Source: Solidesulfovibrio carbinolicus
GTDB taxonomy: Bacteria > Desulfobacterota > Desulfovibrionia > Desulfovibrionales > Desulfovibrionaceae
Length of the DNA stretch: 64,000 nucleotides
Assembly: GCF_004135975.1 (NCBI RefSeq)
Contig: NZ_CP026538.1
Coordinates: 3,100,001 to 3,164,000, forward strand
Direction: 5' to 3'
The notes beneath the pieces were generated by a model. The model searched no databases. It saw only the letters and a program-made list of their open reading frames with translations, and was not told the origin of the DNA. How positions within the stretch are numbered: position 1 is the stretch's first letter; each line of letters opens with the position of its first letter. This document shows, piece after piece, positions 34,776-43,467 of this stretch. The position numbers were made by a program, and so were the translations under genes.

Positions 34776-36470
34776 ATGGCTGAGAGCAAACCCACGCCGC
34801 AATCGACCTTCACCGGCCCCATTGTGGTCGATCCCATCACCCGCATCGAAGGTCACCTGCGGATCATGGTCGAAGTGGAAAACGGCAAAGTCAAGGACGC
34901 CTGGAGTTCCTCGCAACTCTTCCGCGGCCTGGAAATCATCCTCAAAGGCCGCGATCCTCGCGACGCCCAGCACTTCACCCAGCGCGCCTGCGGCGTGTGC
35001 ACCTACGTGCACGGCCTGGCCTCGACCCGCTGCGTCGACGACGCCGTCAAGGTCAACATCCCGGCCAACGCCCGCATGATGCGCAACCTGGTCATGGCCT
35101 CCCAGTATCTCCATGACCACCTGGTCCACTTCTATCACCTCCACGCCCTGGACTGGGTGGACGTGACCAACGCGCTCAAGGCCGATCCGGTCAAGGCCGC
35201 CAAGCTGGCCGAAACCATCGCCCCGGCCCGCCCCGGCAACTCCGCCGAAAGCCTCAAGGCCGTTCAGGACAAACTGAAAGCCTTCGTGGAAACCGGACAG
35301 CTCGGCATCTTCACCAACGCCTACTTCCTCGGCGGCCACAAAGCCTACTACCTGCCGCCCGAAGTCGATCTCATCGCCACCGCCCACTACCTGGAAGCCC
35401 TGCACATGCAGGTCAAGGCGGCCAGCGCCATGGCCATTCTCGGCGGCAAGAACCCCCACACCCAGTTCACCGTCGTGGGCGGTTGCTCCAACTACAACGC
35501 CATGTCCAAGGACGCCCTGGCCAACTACCTGTCACTGACCCAGGAAGTCTGCAAGTTCGTCAATGACGTCTACATCCCCGATCTGCTGGCCGTGGCCGGC
35601 TTCTACAAGGATTGGGGCGGCATCGGCGGCTGCACCAACTACATGGCCTTCGGCGAGTTCGCCACCGACGAAAGCACCCCCGAAAAGCACATGGAGTCGT
35701 CGTTCTTCCCGGCCGGCGTCATCATGAACCGCGACCTCGGCAAGGTGGACAAGGTCGATCTCGGCGCCATCTACGAAGACGTCAAGTACTCCTGGTACAA
35801 GCCCGGCGCCGACGGCCTGCACCCCTACGACGGCGTCACCGATCCCAAGTACACCAAGCTCGACGACAAGGACCACTACTCCTGGATGAAGGCCCCCCGC
35901 TACAAGGGCAAGGCCATGGAAGTCGGTCCCCTGGCCCGGTGCTTCCTGGCTTACGCCAAGGGACAGCCCGAGTTCAAAAAGATCATCGACACCGTCCTGA
36001 CCAAGCTCTCCGTCCCGGCCACGGCCCTGCACTCGACCCTGGGCCGCACCGCCGCCCGCGGCATCGAGACCGCCATCGTCGCCGCCAAGATGGAAACCTG
36101 GATCAAGGAATTCGCCGACAGCTCCGCCAAGGACAACACCTTGTGCGCCAAGTGGGAAATGCCCGGCGAATCCAAGGGCGTGGGCCTGTGCGACGCCCCT
36201 CGCGGCGCGCTGTCCCACTGGATCCGCATCAAGGACAAGAAGATCGACAACTTCCAGCTCGTCGTGCCCTCCACCTGGAACCTCGGCCCCCGCGGCGCCG
36301 CGGGCGACAAGAGCCCGGTCGAGGAAGCGCTGATCGGCACTCCCATCGCCGATCCCAAGCGCCCCGTCGAAATCCTGCGCACGGTCCACGCCTTCGATCC
36401 CTGCATCGCCTGCGGCGTGCACGTCATCGAACCCGAGACCAACGAAATCCTCAAGTTCAAGGTTGTCTAA
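34776..36470 (+). CDS. hydB: Periplasmic [NiFe] hydrogenase large subunit
   Basis: A 564-residue catalytic subunit that splits H2 at the Ni-Fe centre. The N-terminal ligand motif 'RACGVC' and the C-terminal 'DPCIACGVH' supply the four Ni-binding Cys residues; no Sec codon replaces the last pair, so this is the [NiFe] and not the [NiFeSe] class. Fifteen residues follow the C-terminal His ('VIEPETNEILKFKVV'), the peptide removed by the maturation protease encoded just downstream. ATG 34776 has GGAGGA upstream. An intrinsic terminator separates it from the protease gene, so protease mRNA should be less abundant. Confidence 0.97.
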   Translation: MAESKPTPQSTFTGPIVVDPITRIEGHLRIMVEVENGKVKDAWSSSQLFRGLEIILKGRDPRDAQHFTQRACGVCTYVHGLASTRCVDDAVKVNIPANARMMRNLVMASQYLHDHLVHFYHLHALDWVDVTNALKADPVKAAKLAETIAPARPGNSAESLKAVQDKLKAFVETGQLGIFTNAYFLGGHKAYYLPPEVDLIATAHYLEALHMQVKAASAMAILGGKNPHTQFTVVGGCSNYNAMSKDALANYLSLTQEVCKFVNDVYIPDLLAVAGFYKDWGGIGGCTNYMAFGEFATDESTPEKHMESSFFPAGVIMNRDLGKVDKVDLGAIYEDVKYSWYKPGADGLHPYDGVTDPKYTKLDDKDHYSWMKAPRYKGKAMEVGPLARCFLAYAKGQPEFKKIIDTVLTKLSVPATALHSTLGRTAARGIETAIVAAKMETWIKEFADSSAKDNTLCAKWEMPGESKGVGLCDAPRGALSHWIRIKDKKIDNFQLVVPSTWNLGPRGAAGDKSPVEEALIGTPIADPKRPVEILRTVHAFDPCIACGVHVIEPETNEILKFKVV

Positions 36471-36493
36471 CCCGCAACCCCAAGCCTATCCTT

Positions 36494-36527
36494 GGAGAAC
36501 CCGGCCCCGGCCGGGTTCTCCCTTTTT
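36494..36527 (+). terminator. Intrinsic terminator within the hydrogenase operon
   Basis: 13-bp perfect arms (36494-36506 and 36509-36521) followed by T5, located between the large subunit and the maturation protease genes and ending 12 bases before the latter's start codon. Confidence 0.8.
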
Positions 36528-36539
36528 CAAGGAGCACCC

Positions 36540-37034
36540 ATGACCGACTCCAGCCGCAAAATCCTCATCCTCGGCGTCGGCAACATCCTCTACGCCGACG
36601 AAGGCGTCGGCGTGCGCGCCGTGGAACGCCTGCTGGAAACCTACGATTTCTCCGACAACGTCACCCTCATGGACGGCGGAAACCTCGGCATGCGGCTCAT
36701 GCAGCCGCTCATGGACAGCGACTACTGCATCGTCCTCGACGCCGTGCTCGGCGGCGACCAGCCCGGCACCATCTACCGGTTCACTGGCGAGGATCTGCGC
36801 AAATCCCTGGCCTTCAAGGACTCCATGCACCAGTCCGACCTCGTCGATACCCTCATCTACTGCGAACTCGTCGGCAAACGGCCCGAAACCGTGGTCATCG
36901 GCATGGAACCCTACGATTTCAAGAACATGAGCATCGAACTCACCGACATCGTCGCCGACCGGCTGCCCGCCATGCTCGACATCGCGCTCAAAGAACTCGC
37001 CGAAGCCGGCGGCGTCGCCACGCCCAAGGCGTAG
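36540..37034 (+). CDS. hydD: [NiFe] hydrogenase maturation protease
   Basis: A 164-residue cytoplasmic endopeptidase of the HyaD/HybD family that cleaves the C-terminal peptide of the large subunit after Ni insertion. The Ni-binding Glu is in 'YADEGVGV', the Asp in 'DGGNLGM', and the His in 'FKDSMHQSDLV', in the expected order. ATG 36540 has AAGGAG (36528-36533), which overlaps the end of the preceding terminator region, so read-through transcripts expose it. Confidence 0.93.
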   Translation: MTDSSRKILILGVGNILYADEGVGVRAVERLLETYDFSDNVTLMDGGNLGMRLMQPLMDSDYCIVLDAVLGGDQPGTIYRFTGEDLRKSLAFKDSMHQSDLVDTLIYCELVGKRPETVVIGMEPYDFKNMSIELTDIVADRLPAMLDIALKELAEAGGVATPKA

Positions 37035-37040
37035 GGCGAA

Positions 37041-37100
37041 AAAGAGAAGAAGCCTCCGGCGGCCGGGGGGATTATCCCCCCGGTGGGTCTGGGCAGCGCC
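37041..37100 (+). repeat. Dispersed GC-rich intergenic repeat, copy D
   Basis: Begins after the hydD stop. Core GCCTCCGGCGGCCGGGGGG followed by ATTAT and CCCCCCGG, a hairpin close to that of copy B. Confidence 0.72.
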
Positions 37101-37107
37101 CAGCGCG

Positions 37108-39687
37108 TCATGGGATGACGCCCTGGCGTACCGTCTCCGTGCCGAGGACTTGCCCGTCGCCGTCCAGTCGCACGGTAATCGCGCCATTGTCCTTGGTGGC
37201 AAGAACCGGACAGGGCAATCGCGCCAACGCCTCGACGACCTTGGCGGAAGGATAGTGGCCGGCGTCGCCGCAGCTGACGAGAGCGATTTTCGGGGCCACG
37301 GCGGCGTAGAAGCGGCGCGACAGGCTGGAGCTGGAGCCGTGGTGGGGCAGGACAAGGACGTCGGCTTGCAGGTTTTGGCCGGAGGCGGCGAGTTTTCGCA
37401 GTACGGCGGTTTCGGCGTCGCCGGGAAAAAGGGCCAGGCCGTGGCCGTTTCGGGTCAGACGCAGGATGAGCGAACCGTTGTTGTGGGAAAGATCGGCCTG
37501 GGGGCCGGGGTGGAGGACGTCGAGCACAAGGCCGTGGCCGAGATCAAGGCTGTCGCCGGCGGCCAGGGACCGGGTCGGAATACGGCGGCGGGCGAGGACT
37601 TCGGCCAGGGCCGGGCCGAGTTCGCCTTCAGGCGCGCCGCCGTTGTCCAGATAGGTTACGATGGCGAAGCGGTCCAGGAGCGAGACGTAGCCTTTGACGT
37701 GGTCGCTGTGAGGATGGCTGGCGATGGCCATCTCCAGGCGCGGCGGGCGGCCGTCGGCGAGGTAGGCCCCGACCACGGCCCGGCCGACGTCGAAGGAGCC
37801 GAAAAGGCCCCCGGCGTCGATGAGGAGCCTTTGGCCGCCGGGCAAGGCCACGGCCACGGCCTGCCCCTGGCCCACGTCCAGGACGGTGACGGCGACCTCC
37901 TGGGAAAACGCCTCAAGCCCGCGTGTCAGACTCGGGCCGGTCAGCAGCAGCAGGCTCACGGCCAGGGCGGCTTTTGGCAGCGGCCTCTTGGAGGCCACGG
38001 CCAGGGCCAGGGCGGCGAGCAGGCCGTAGCAGCCCAGCAGCTCCGGGGCCGAGGGGCGCAGCACGGCCCGGGCTGTCAGCAGGCCCTGGGCATCCAGGGC
38101 GGCCAGACCACGCATGAGCCAGGCGCAGCAGTCGGCCCCGGCCGTCAGCAGCGTGTGGGCGAGGGCACCAAGTCCGGGAACGGCGGCCGCCGCCGCGCCG
38201 CACAGGACCAGCGGCATGACCAGGCAGCCGAGGATGGGCAGCCACACCAGATTGATCCAGGGCGCGAAGGCGAAGTCGCCGAAAAGCCGGGCAATGAGCG
38301 GCAACACGGCGGCCTCGGCGGCAAGGCTCGTCCAGAGGATGCCCAGGCCGCCGACGAGGAGGGTTCGCAGAAGCGTGCCTTGGCCCGGAATGCGGGAAAT
38401 CGCCCGGGCAAAGGGCGGCCAGAACAGGGCAATGCCGGCCACGGCCAGGGCCGAGAGCTGGAGGCTGGCGCTAAAGGCAGCCAGCGGCGAGACGACAAGA
38501 AAGGCGGCCAGGGCCAGGAACAGGCCGTCGAAAAGGGCCTTGTCGCGCCCCCAAAGCAGCATGAAGCCAAAAGCGGCGAACATCAACGCGGCGCGCACAA
38601 GCGACGGCGAGCCGCCGCCGATCCAGCAGTAGCCAACGACCAACGGCGCGGCGGCCAGGACGATGAGTTTTGGGCGCGGCAGGCGCAGATAGAGGCGGGG
38701 CATAAGACGCCCGACGGCCAGCACCAGCGCGGCGGCCAGCCCAACGACATAGGCCACGTTCATGCCGGACAGGGCCAGGGTATGGGCCAGGGAGGCCCGG
38801 CGCACCAGCTCAAGGTCGGTTTCGGCGAAGCCGGACTTGTCGTCGAAAAGCAGCGCCGCCACCATGGCCCGGCCGGCCGAGGCGGCGCTGTCGTCCAGCG
38901 AAGTGGCGGGCGAGACGGCGGGCGGCGGGGCCAGGGCAGCGGCCACCCGGTCGCGCAGGGCCTGCCGCCAGAGGGCCAAGGCGTTGTCGCTGACAGCCAG
39001 ACGCGTGAGGTCGCCGCGCCCGCCCTTGGCGTAGGCGCGAAAAAATACGCCTTCCAGGCGGCGCAGGAAGGCGAAGTCGGTGGTTCCGGGGTTGGCGAAG
39101 CCGGCGGTCGGGCGGATGCGGCCGGTCACGGCCAGGACGTCGCCGGGAACGGGCGTCAGGTCGGGCTGGTCGAAGGTGACGGCCAACCGGCCGGGCAGCG
39201 GCGCAGCGGCGCAGTCGGGGCCGGTCAGGCGCACCTCGTCCAGGACCAGGGCCAGGCGACGCCCCGGCCGGGGATCGACGCTGGCGACGCGCCCCACGGC
39301 GGTGAGGGTTTTGGCGGCCAGGCACGGCGGCGCGTCAGGCGTTGCCGGCAGGGCCAGCCAGCCCGCGCCAAGGCCCAGGGCGAAGGCGGCGGCCAGGGCC
39401 GGCAGGCCCGGCCTCATGTTGCGCCCTTTCACCAATTCAAGCACTTTTTTGAAATCTTGGGATTTTTTGGGGTCCGTTGGCCTTAAGCCAGGATCAGCGC
39501 GCTTCAAGGGGTCGACAGGCGGTGACAGACCGCCCACGAACAGGGCGAGCAAGGCCAGGCCGAGAAGCGCAGGCAGCAGATATTCCACGCCCAGGATGCC
39601 GCCGGCATAGGCCAAAAGGCAGGGCTGCCAGGGCAAAAGCGGCGGCACGCCCCGGCCGGCGTCGTCATGGGGCGGGTCGTGCGCCAA
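37108..39687 (-). CDS. comEC: ComEC/Rec2 DNA-uptake channel
   Basis: An 859-residue inner-membrane protein. The layout is complete: N-terminal hydrophobic segments, a DUF4131-type beta domain (about 120-250), the competence channel domain with 'LALSGMNVAYVVGLAAALVL' (about 310) and many helices, and a C-terminal metallo-beta-lactamase domain with 'SHPHSDHVKGY'. It carries single-stranded DNA into the cytoplasm in natural transformation; many non-competent bacteria also keep it. It is convergent with the hydrogenase operon. Confidence 0.92.
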   Translation of the reverse strand: MAHDPPHDDAGRGVPPLLPWQPCLLAYAGGILGVEYLLPALLGLALLALFVGGLSPPVDPLKRADPGLRPTDPKKSQDFKKVLELVKGRNMRPGLPALAAAFALGLGAGWLALPATPDAPPCLAAKTLTAVGRVASVDPRPGRRLALVLDEVRLTGPDCAAAPLPGRLAVTFDQPDLTPVPGDVLAVTGRIRPTAGFANPGTTDFAFLRRLEGVFFRAYAKGGRGDLTRLAVSDNALALWRQALRDRVAAALAPPPAVSPATSLDDSAASAGRAMVAALLFDDKSGFAETDLELVRRASLAHTLALSGMNVAYVVGLAAALVLAVGRLMPRLYLRLPRPKLIVLAAAPLVVGYCWIGGGSPSLVRAALMFAAFGFMLLWGRDKALFDGLFLALAAFLVVSPLAAFSASLQLSALAVAGIALFWPPFARAISRIPGQGTLLRTLLVGGLGILWTSLAAEAAVLPLIARLFGDFAFAPWINLVWLPILGCLVMPLVLCGAAAAAVPGLGALAHTLLTAGADCCAWLMRGLAALDAQGLLTARAVLRPSAPELLGCYGLLAALALAVASKRPLPKAALAVSLLLLTGPSLTRGLEAFSQEVAVTVLDVGQGQAVAVALPGGQRLLIDAGGLFGSFDVGRAVVGAYLADGRPPRLEMAIASHPHSDHVKGYVSLLDRFAIVTYLDNGGAPEGELGPALAEVLARRRIPTRSLAAGDSLDLGHGLVLDVLHPGPQADLSHNNGSLILRLTRNGHGLALFPGDAETAVLRKLAASGQNLQADVLVLPHHGSSSSLSRRFYAAVAPKIALVSCGDAGHYPSAKVVEALARLPCPVLATKDNGAITVRLDGDGQVLGTETVRQGVIP

Positions 39688-39904
39688 AATGTTGCATCCC
39701 TGTCACGGTATTTTGCCCGGGATTGTAGAAAGCTTGGGGTCCGGCGGCAAGGGCCTTCGGCGGTTGCGGGCGCTGCCTCGGCGGGCGGCCGCATCCGGCG
39801 TCGTCCGGGCCTGGGTTTGCCCGCTCCGCTTGTCACCGGCCCGGCTTGGGGATAATGCTGTGAACCAATCCCCGCGCCCGGCCGGGCGCGACCAAGGAGC
39901 CTCC

Positions 39905-40246
39905 ATGCACCGCCGCAGCATCGCCCTGTGCCTTTTCGCCGGACTGGCCCTGGCCGGTTGTTCCCAGGTCCAGCCCATCATGACGCCCCAGGAATTCGCC
40001 GCCGGTTGCGCCCAGGGCGCGGCCGGGGCCGACGCCGCTTGCTCGGCCAAGGTCTGCCAAGTCTACCAGGCCGTGGTCACGGACTATTACGAGAACATGG
40101 AAGGCTGCTACGCTGCCTGCAAGGACCGGGCGGCCTCCCTGGAAACCGGAGCCGATCCGGCCTGTCTGGCCATAATCCAGGGCGAGAAGGACCGGTGCAT
40201 GGATTATTGCAACCGCAAGTTCTACCGCTGCAACTGCGCCAAGTAA
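39905..40246 (+). CDS. Small Cys-rich lipoprotein of unknown function
   Basis: A 113-residue lipoprotein with a signal peptide and lipobox 'LALAGC' (Cys 19). The mature part has ten further Cys residues, several in pairs spaced three apart ('CYAAC', 'CMDYC', 'CNC'), suggesting disulfides in a helical hairpin fold. No family recognised. ATG 39905 is favoured by the AAGGAG upstream and the signal peptide. It precedes the PfpI-family gene by 53 bases in the same direction. Confidence 0.7.
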   Translation: MHRRSIALCLFAGLALAGCSQVQPIMTPQEFAAGCAQGAAGADAACSAKVCQVYQAVVTDYYENMEGCYAACKDRAASLETGADPACLAIIQGEKDRCMDYCNRKFYRCNCAK

Positions 40247-40299
40247 GGTCAGCCAAACGCCGCGCCAGGCGGCGAAACCCCACAGACAAGGAGTACCCC

Positions 40300-40887
40300 A
40301 TGGCGGTCAAGAAAATTCTCATGCTCGTCGGCGACTATGTCGAGGACTATGAAGTGATGGTCCCCTTCCAGATGCTGCTCATGGTCGGCCACGACGTCAA
40401 GGCCGTGTGCCCGGGCAAGAAGGCCGGCGAGACCGTGCGCACCGCCGTGCACGATTTCGAGGGCGACCAGACCTACAGCGAAAAGCCCGGCCACAACTTT
40501 GCGCTCAATTTCGACTTCGACGCCGTGGACCCGGCCGCCTTCGACGCCCTGGTGGTGCCCGGCGGCCGCGCCCCGGAATACATCCGGTTAAATCCCCGGG
40601 TCATCGAGATCGTCAAACATTTCGGGGCGACCAAAAAGCCCATCGCCGCCGTGTGCCACGGCCAGCAGGTGCTGGTCACGGCCGACGTCATCGCCGGCTG
40701 CCAGTGCATGGCCTACCCGGCGGTGCAGCCCGACATCGAACGGGCCGGGGCCACCTACGTTGGCCCCAACGAAACCTTCACCAACGCCGTGACCAGCGGC
40801 AACATCGTCACCGGCCCGGCCTGGCCGGCCCATCCCCAGTGGATGCGCCAGTTCCTGGACCTGCTCGGCACGAAAATCGAAGCCTAG
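40300..40887 (+). CDS. DJ-1/PfpI family protein
   Basis: A 195-residue cytoplasmic protein of the DJ-1/PfpI superfamily. The nucleophilic Cys is in 'AAVCHGQQ', and 'ALVVPGGRAPEYIR' and an N-terminal Glu in 'GDYVEDYEV' complete the active-site set. Members act as glyoxalases/deglycases, proteases or chaperones; the class with 'GDYVEDYE' is common in bacteria and its substrate is unsettled. ATG 40300 has AAGGAG at 40288-40293. Confidence 0.88.
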   Translation: MAVKKILMLVGDYVEDYEVMVPFQMLLMVGHDVKAVCPGKKAGETVRTAVHDFEGDQTYSEKPGHNFALNFDFDAVDPAAFDALVVPGGRAPEYIRLNPRVIEIVKHFGATKKPIAAVCHGQQVLVTADVIAGCQCMAYPAVQPDIERAGATYVGPNETFTNAVTSGNIVTGPAWPAHPQWMRQFLDLLGTKIEA

Positions 40888-41241
40888 GCTCCAGTCTGAA
40901 GACCAACCGGCGGCAGCTTTGCGTCCATCCTGATCCGCGAGGCTGCCGCCGCGTCGTGGCGTCGGGCGGCGCGTCCCTTGAAAAACATGCTGAAACTTTC
41001 GAAAAATGATTCTTTTTCGTGAGGTTGTTCCCCAAACACCGCTGACGCTTTTTTGAGGATGCAACGTAGGCCATCCGTGGCCAACGCCCGGCCTGCCGGC
41101 TCGAACTCACGGGAGAGCGCGCCGGTCCGGCCGGCGCGCCCCCAAATCCCCCCCTTTTTTCCACGGCGCAACGATGGTATAGCCCTGGGCGACCACCCGC
41201 CCGGCGGCGGCCCACCCGGCCCGCCGGCGCAACGAGGCGCT
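40888..41241. other. Non-coding gap after the PfpI gene
   Basis: About 350 bases. It holds two hairpins: 9-bp arms 40911-40919 with 40944-40952, and CGAAAAA/TTTTTCG at 41000-41019. I see no gene or clear promoter in it. Confidence 0.4.
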
Positions 41242-41661
41242 ATGATCGACAAGACAAAACTGGATCGCCTGCGGCAACTCATCGGCGACTTTGCCGTCAA
41301 CAAAGGAAAAGTGCTCCTGCTCGTTTCCTTTCTGCTCTTTATCGTCGCCGCCTACTACGTCATGGACTTCATCACCGAGGACAGCCTGGCGGTGAAGTAC
41401 AAGAAGACCACGGCCCTGGTCGAGGAAGTGCAGGAAACGAAAAACGTCCTGACCATCGTCACCAGCCAGGGGTTCTTTGTCGTCGATCCCGGGCTGCGCT
41501 CGGACAAATTCAAAAACATCGCCGACTTCTTCCGCAAGGTCAAAGAAGACGGCTCGCCCGTGCGCATCGACTATAAGGACGTCGGCAACGACAAGGTCAT
41601 CGAAAACGTCTTTTACCGGGCGGAATCCAACAAATTCGGCAAGATAGGTTCGCTTAAATAG
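41242..41661 (+). CDS. Membrane-anchored protein of unknown function
   Basis: A 139-residue protein with a short cytoplasmic start, one membrane helix (about residues 23-43, 'VLLLVSFLLFIVAAYYVM') and a C-terminal soluble part that would lie in the periplasm. The soluble part has beta-strand character ('VLTIVTSQGFFVVDP', 'SPVRIDYKDVGNDKVI'). No family recognised. The open frame extends upstream, but ATG 41242 with 'GAGG' upstream is the natural start before the helix. Confidence 0.65.
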   Translation: MIDKTKLDRLRQLIGDFAVNKGKVLLLVSFLLFIVAAYYVMDFITEDSLAVKYKKTTALVEEVQETKNVLTIVTSQGFFVVDPGLRSDKFKNIADFFRKVKEDGSPVRIDYKDVGNDKVIENVFYRAESNKFGKIGSLK

Positions 41662-41740
41662 ACCCGGCCGGCCGGCAAATACAAAGCGGCGGTCGGCCAA
41701 CGCCGCCCGCCGCTTCAAAAAAGCCCGGCCAATGGCCGCT

Positions 41741-41854
41741 CTACCAGTCCTGATCCTTGGGCTTGTTGGCCTGCTGGGACTTGATCAGCAGCAGGGAAAT
41801 AAAGATGGTCGCAAACCCGAACAGCACGATAAGCCCGGCGAAATCAAATTTCAC
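41741..41854 (-). CDS. 37-residue single-span membrane peptide, GTG start
   Basis: A short frame starting with GTG (41854-41852) and ending with TAG, reading KFDFAGLIVLFGFATIF and then a charged tail with 'SQQANKPKDQDW'. One clean membrane helix and a polar C-terminus are typical of real small membrane proteins. A hairpin (41684-41692 with 41707-41715) with a T-rich tail on the minus strand follows its stop. It is divergent from the exported protein at 41901. The ribosome site is weak (GGGGG). Confidence 0.45.
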   Translation of the reverse strand: MKFDFAGLIVLFGFATIFISLLLIKSQQANKPKDQDW

Positions 41855-41900
41855 GGCGAACCCCCAGAAATGTTTTTGTGAAAAAAATCCTTACTCCCAA

Positions 41901-42251
41901 ATGACCAGCCTGTCCAGACATGCCCGCCTTTTGGGCGGTAGCCTCGCCCTGGCGCTTACCTGCCTGGCCTGCTCGCCCGGGCCAGCCCAGGCCGCCGTCA
42001 TCGAGGTCGGCGTGGATGCCTACAAGGTCAACGGCGGCCCGGCCGAAACCGCCGCCTGGGACGTGGCCGAACGGCTGGCCATGGCCAAGGACGTGGCCAT
42101 CGTGGTCATGAACCCCAAGGCCAACAAGGGGACCGTCCAGATCCTCATGCAAAACCTCGAAACCCTCAAGATTCCCACGCTTTTCACCAAAAAAGCCGAT
42201 TACGACGTTTTGCTTAAGCGCGGTTTCATCAAGCCCCATCCCGCGCCTTGA
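41901..42251 (+). CDS. Exported protein of unknown function upstream of the B12 operon
   Basis: A 116-residue protein with a signal peptide (ending near 'PAQA'). The mature part, about 85 residues, reads as an alternating alpha/beta unit ('VIEVGVDAYKVNG', 'AMAKDVAIVVMNPKA', 'TLKIPTLFTKKADYDVLL') and looks like a small domain that could sense or bind something, but I recognise no family. The long upstream frame has no signal peptide and is rejected. It ends 34 bases before the cobalamin riboswitch. Confidence 0.6.
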   Translation: MTSLSRHARLLGGSLALALTCLACSPGPAQAAVIEVGVDAYKVNGGPAETAAWDVAERLAMAKDVAIVVMNPKANKGTVQILMQNLETLKIPTLFTKKADYDVLLKRGFIKPHPAP

Positions 42252-42285
42252 CAGGCGGCCGCCCCCCGGCTACCTCCCCGGAAAT

Positions 42286-42445
42286 CGACCTGGGTGCCCT
42301 CACGGGCTTAATAGGGAATCCCGTTCAAATCGGGAGCGGTCCCGCCGCCGTCAGTTCCACGCAAAGGTCGGCCTCCACGCGCGCCACTGGGAAGCACTTC
42401 CCGGGAAGGCCGGGGCCGATGGAACAAGCCGGAAGACCTGCCCGG
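42286..42445 (+). promoter_or_regulatory. Cobalamin riboswitch
   Basis: The conserved blocks occur in order: GGTGCC (42292-42297) with ATAGGGAA, then GGGAGCGGTCCCGCC with CCGTCA, then GCCACTGGGAAG, and finally the B12 box GCCGGAAGACCTGCC (42428-42442). It lies about 120 bases before cbiK. Downstream, GCCGGCAA/TTGCCGGC arms near 42461-42483 could form the switching hairpin. Binding of adenosylcobalamin is expected to repress the operon. Confidence 0.9.
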
Positions 42446-42564
42446 GTTCTGGCACATCCCGCCGGCAACGAGGGCTTTTGCCGGCCGGGACGCGGCTTCG
42501 GGCGCTTTTTCGTCTCCCGTCCGCTTTCCTCAAGAGCCCTCCATTTCCGTGGAGGTTACCTGGC

Positions 42565-43467
42565 ATGATTCGTCTGACCCGTCTTACGCATCTGGCGCGC
42601 TTGGTCCTGTCCCTGTCCCTGGTCCTGGCCCTGGCCGCCCCGGCCGCCGCCGGCCACGACGCCAAGAAGGAACCGAAAAAAGCCATTGTCGTGGCCGCCT
42701 TTGGCACCACCGTGCCCGAGGCCGCCCCGGCCATCGAAAAGATGGTGGCCCGGGTCAAGGCCGCCTATCCCGGCGTGCCCGTGACCCTGTGCTACACCGC
42801 CGCCATGATCCGGGCCAAACTGGCCAAGGAAGGCAAACGCGTGCCCTCCCCGGCCGAGGCCCTGGCCGCCCTGCCCGATCAGGGCGTCACCGACGTGGCC
42901 CTTTTTTCCCTGCAAACCGTCCCCGGGCACGAATACCACGACCTCGTGCGCACGGCCGCCGCGTTCTCGCGCATGCCCAAGGGTCTGTCCCGGGTCGAGG
43001 TGACCGCGCCGCTGTTGTTTGAGGCCGAGGATTTCGCCAAGGCCGCCGCCGCGCTGCTTGAAGCCGCGCCCAAGGACCGCAAGCCCGGAGAAGCCGTCAT
43101 CTTCGTCGGCCACGGCACCGAGCATCCCGCCAACATGGCCTATCCGGCCCTGCAGTACAGCCTGTGGCGGCTGGATAAAAACGCCTTTGTCGCCACCGTG
43201 GAAGGCACGCCCTCCTTTGACGACGCCGTGGCCGAACTCCAGGCCAAGGGCGTCAAGAAAGCCTGGCTCATTCCGCTTTTTGCCGTGGCCGGCGACCATG
43301 CCCGCAACGACATGGCCGGCAAGGAAAAGGACTCCCTGGCCTCGATGCTCACCGCCGCCGGCGTGGAGACCAAGGCCGTGCTGGCCGGCGCGGCCGAGCA
43401 TAGCGGCGTGGCCGACATCTGGATCGAACACCTCAAGACAACCTTCGACGCCCTGCCCGGGAAATAA
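42565..43467 (+). CDS. cbiK: Periplasmic sirohydrochlorin cobaltochelatase (CbiK-P type)
   Basis: A 300-residue class II chelatase with a signal peptide (ending 'PAAAG'), which marks it as the periplasmic CbiK variant known from Desulfovibrio vulgaris. The chelatase core begins 'AIVVAAFGTTVPEA'; the metal-binding His residues lie in 'TVPGHEYHDL' and 'FVGHGTEHPAN'. It inserts Co2+ (or Fe2+) into sirohydrochlorin. ATG 42565 has GGAGG upstream and begins the signal peptide, rejecting the longer frame. Its stop overlaps the permease ATG by one base. Riboswitch control and the neighbours (importer, CbiL) tie it to corrinoid synthesis. Confidence 0.92.
   Translation: MIRLTRLTHLARLVLSLSLVLALAAPAAAGHDAKKEPKKAIVVAAFGTTVPEAAPAIEKMVARVKAAYPGVPVTLCYTAAMIRAKLAKEGKRVPSPAEALAALPDQGVTDVALFSLQTVPGHEYHDLVRTAAAFSRMPKGLSRVEVTAPLLFEAEDFAKAAAALLEAAPKDRKPGEAVIFVGHGTEHPANMAYPALQYSLWRLDKNAFVATVEGTPSFDDAVAELQAKGVKKAWLIPLFAVAGDHARNDMAGKEKDSLASMLTAAGVETKAVLAGAAEHSGVADIWIEHLKTTFDALPGK

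Noticed and set aside
34822-35079. Open frames in other phases within the hydrogenase, comEC and similar GC-rich genes
   Set aside because: They are shadows of strongly supported genes whose third positions are almost always G or C.
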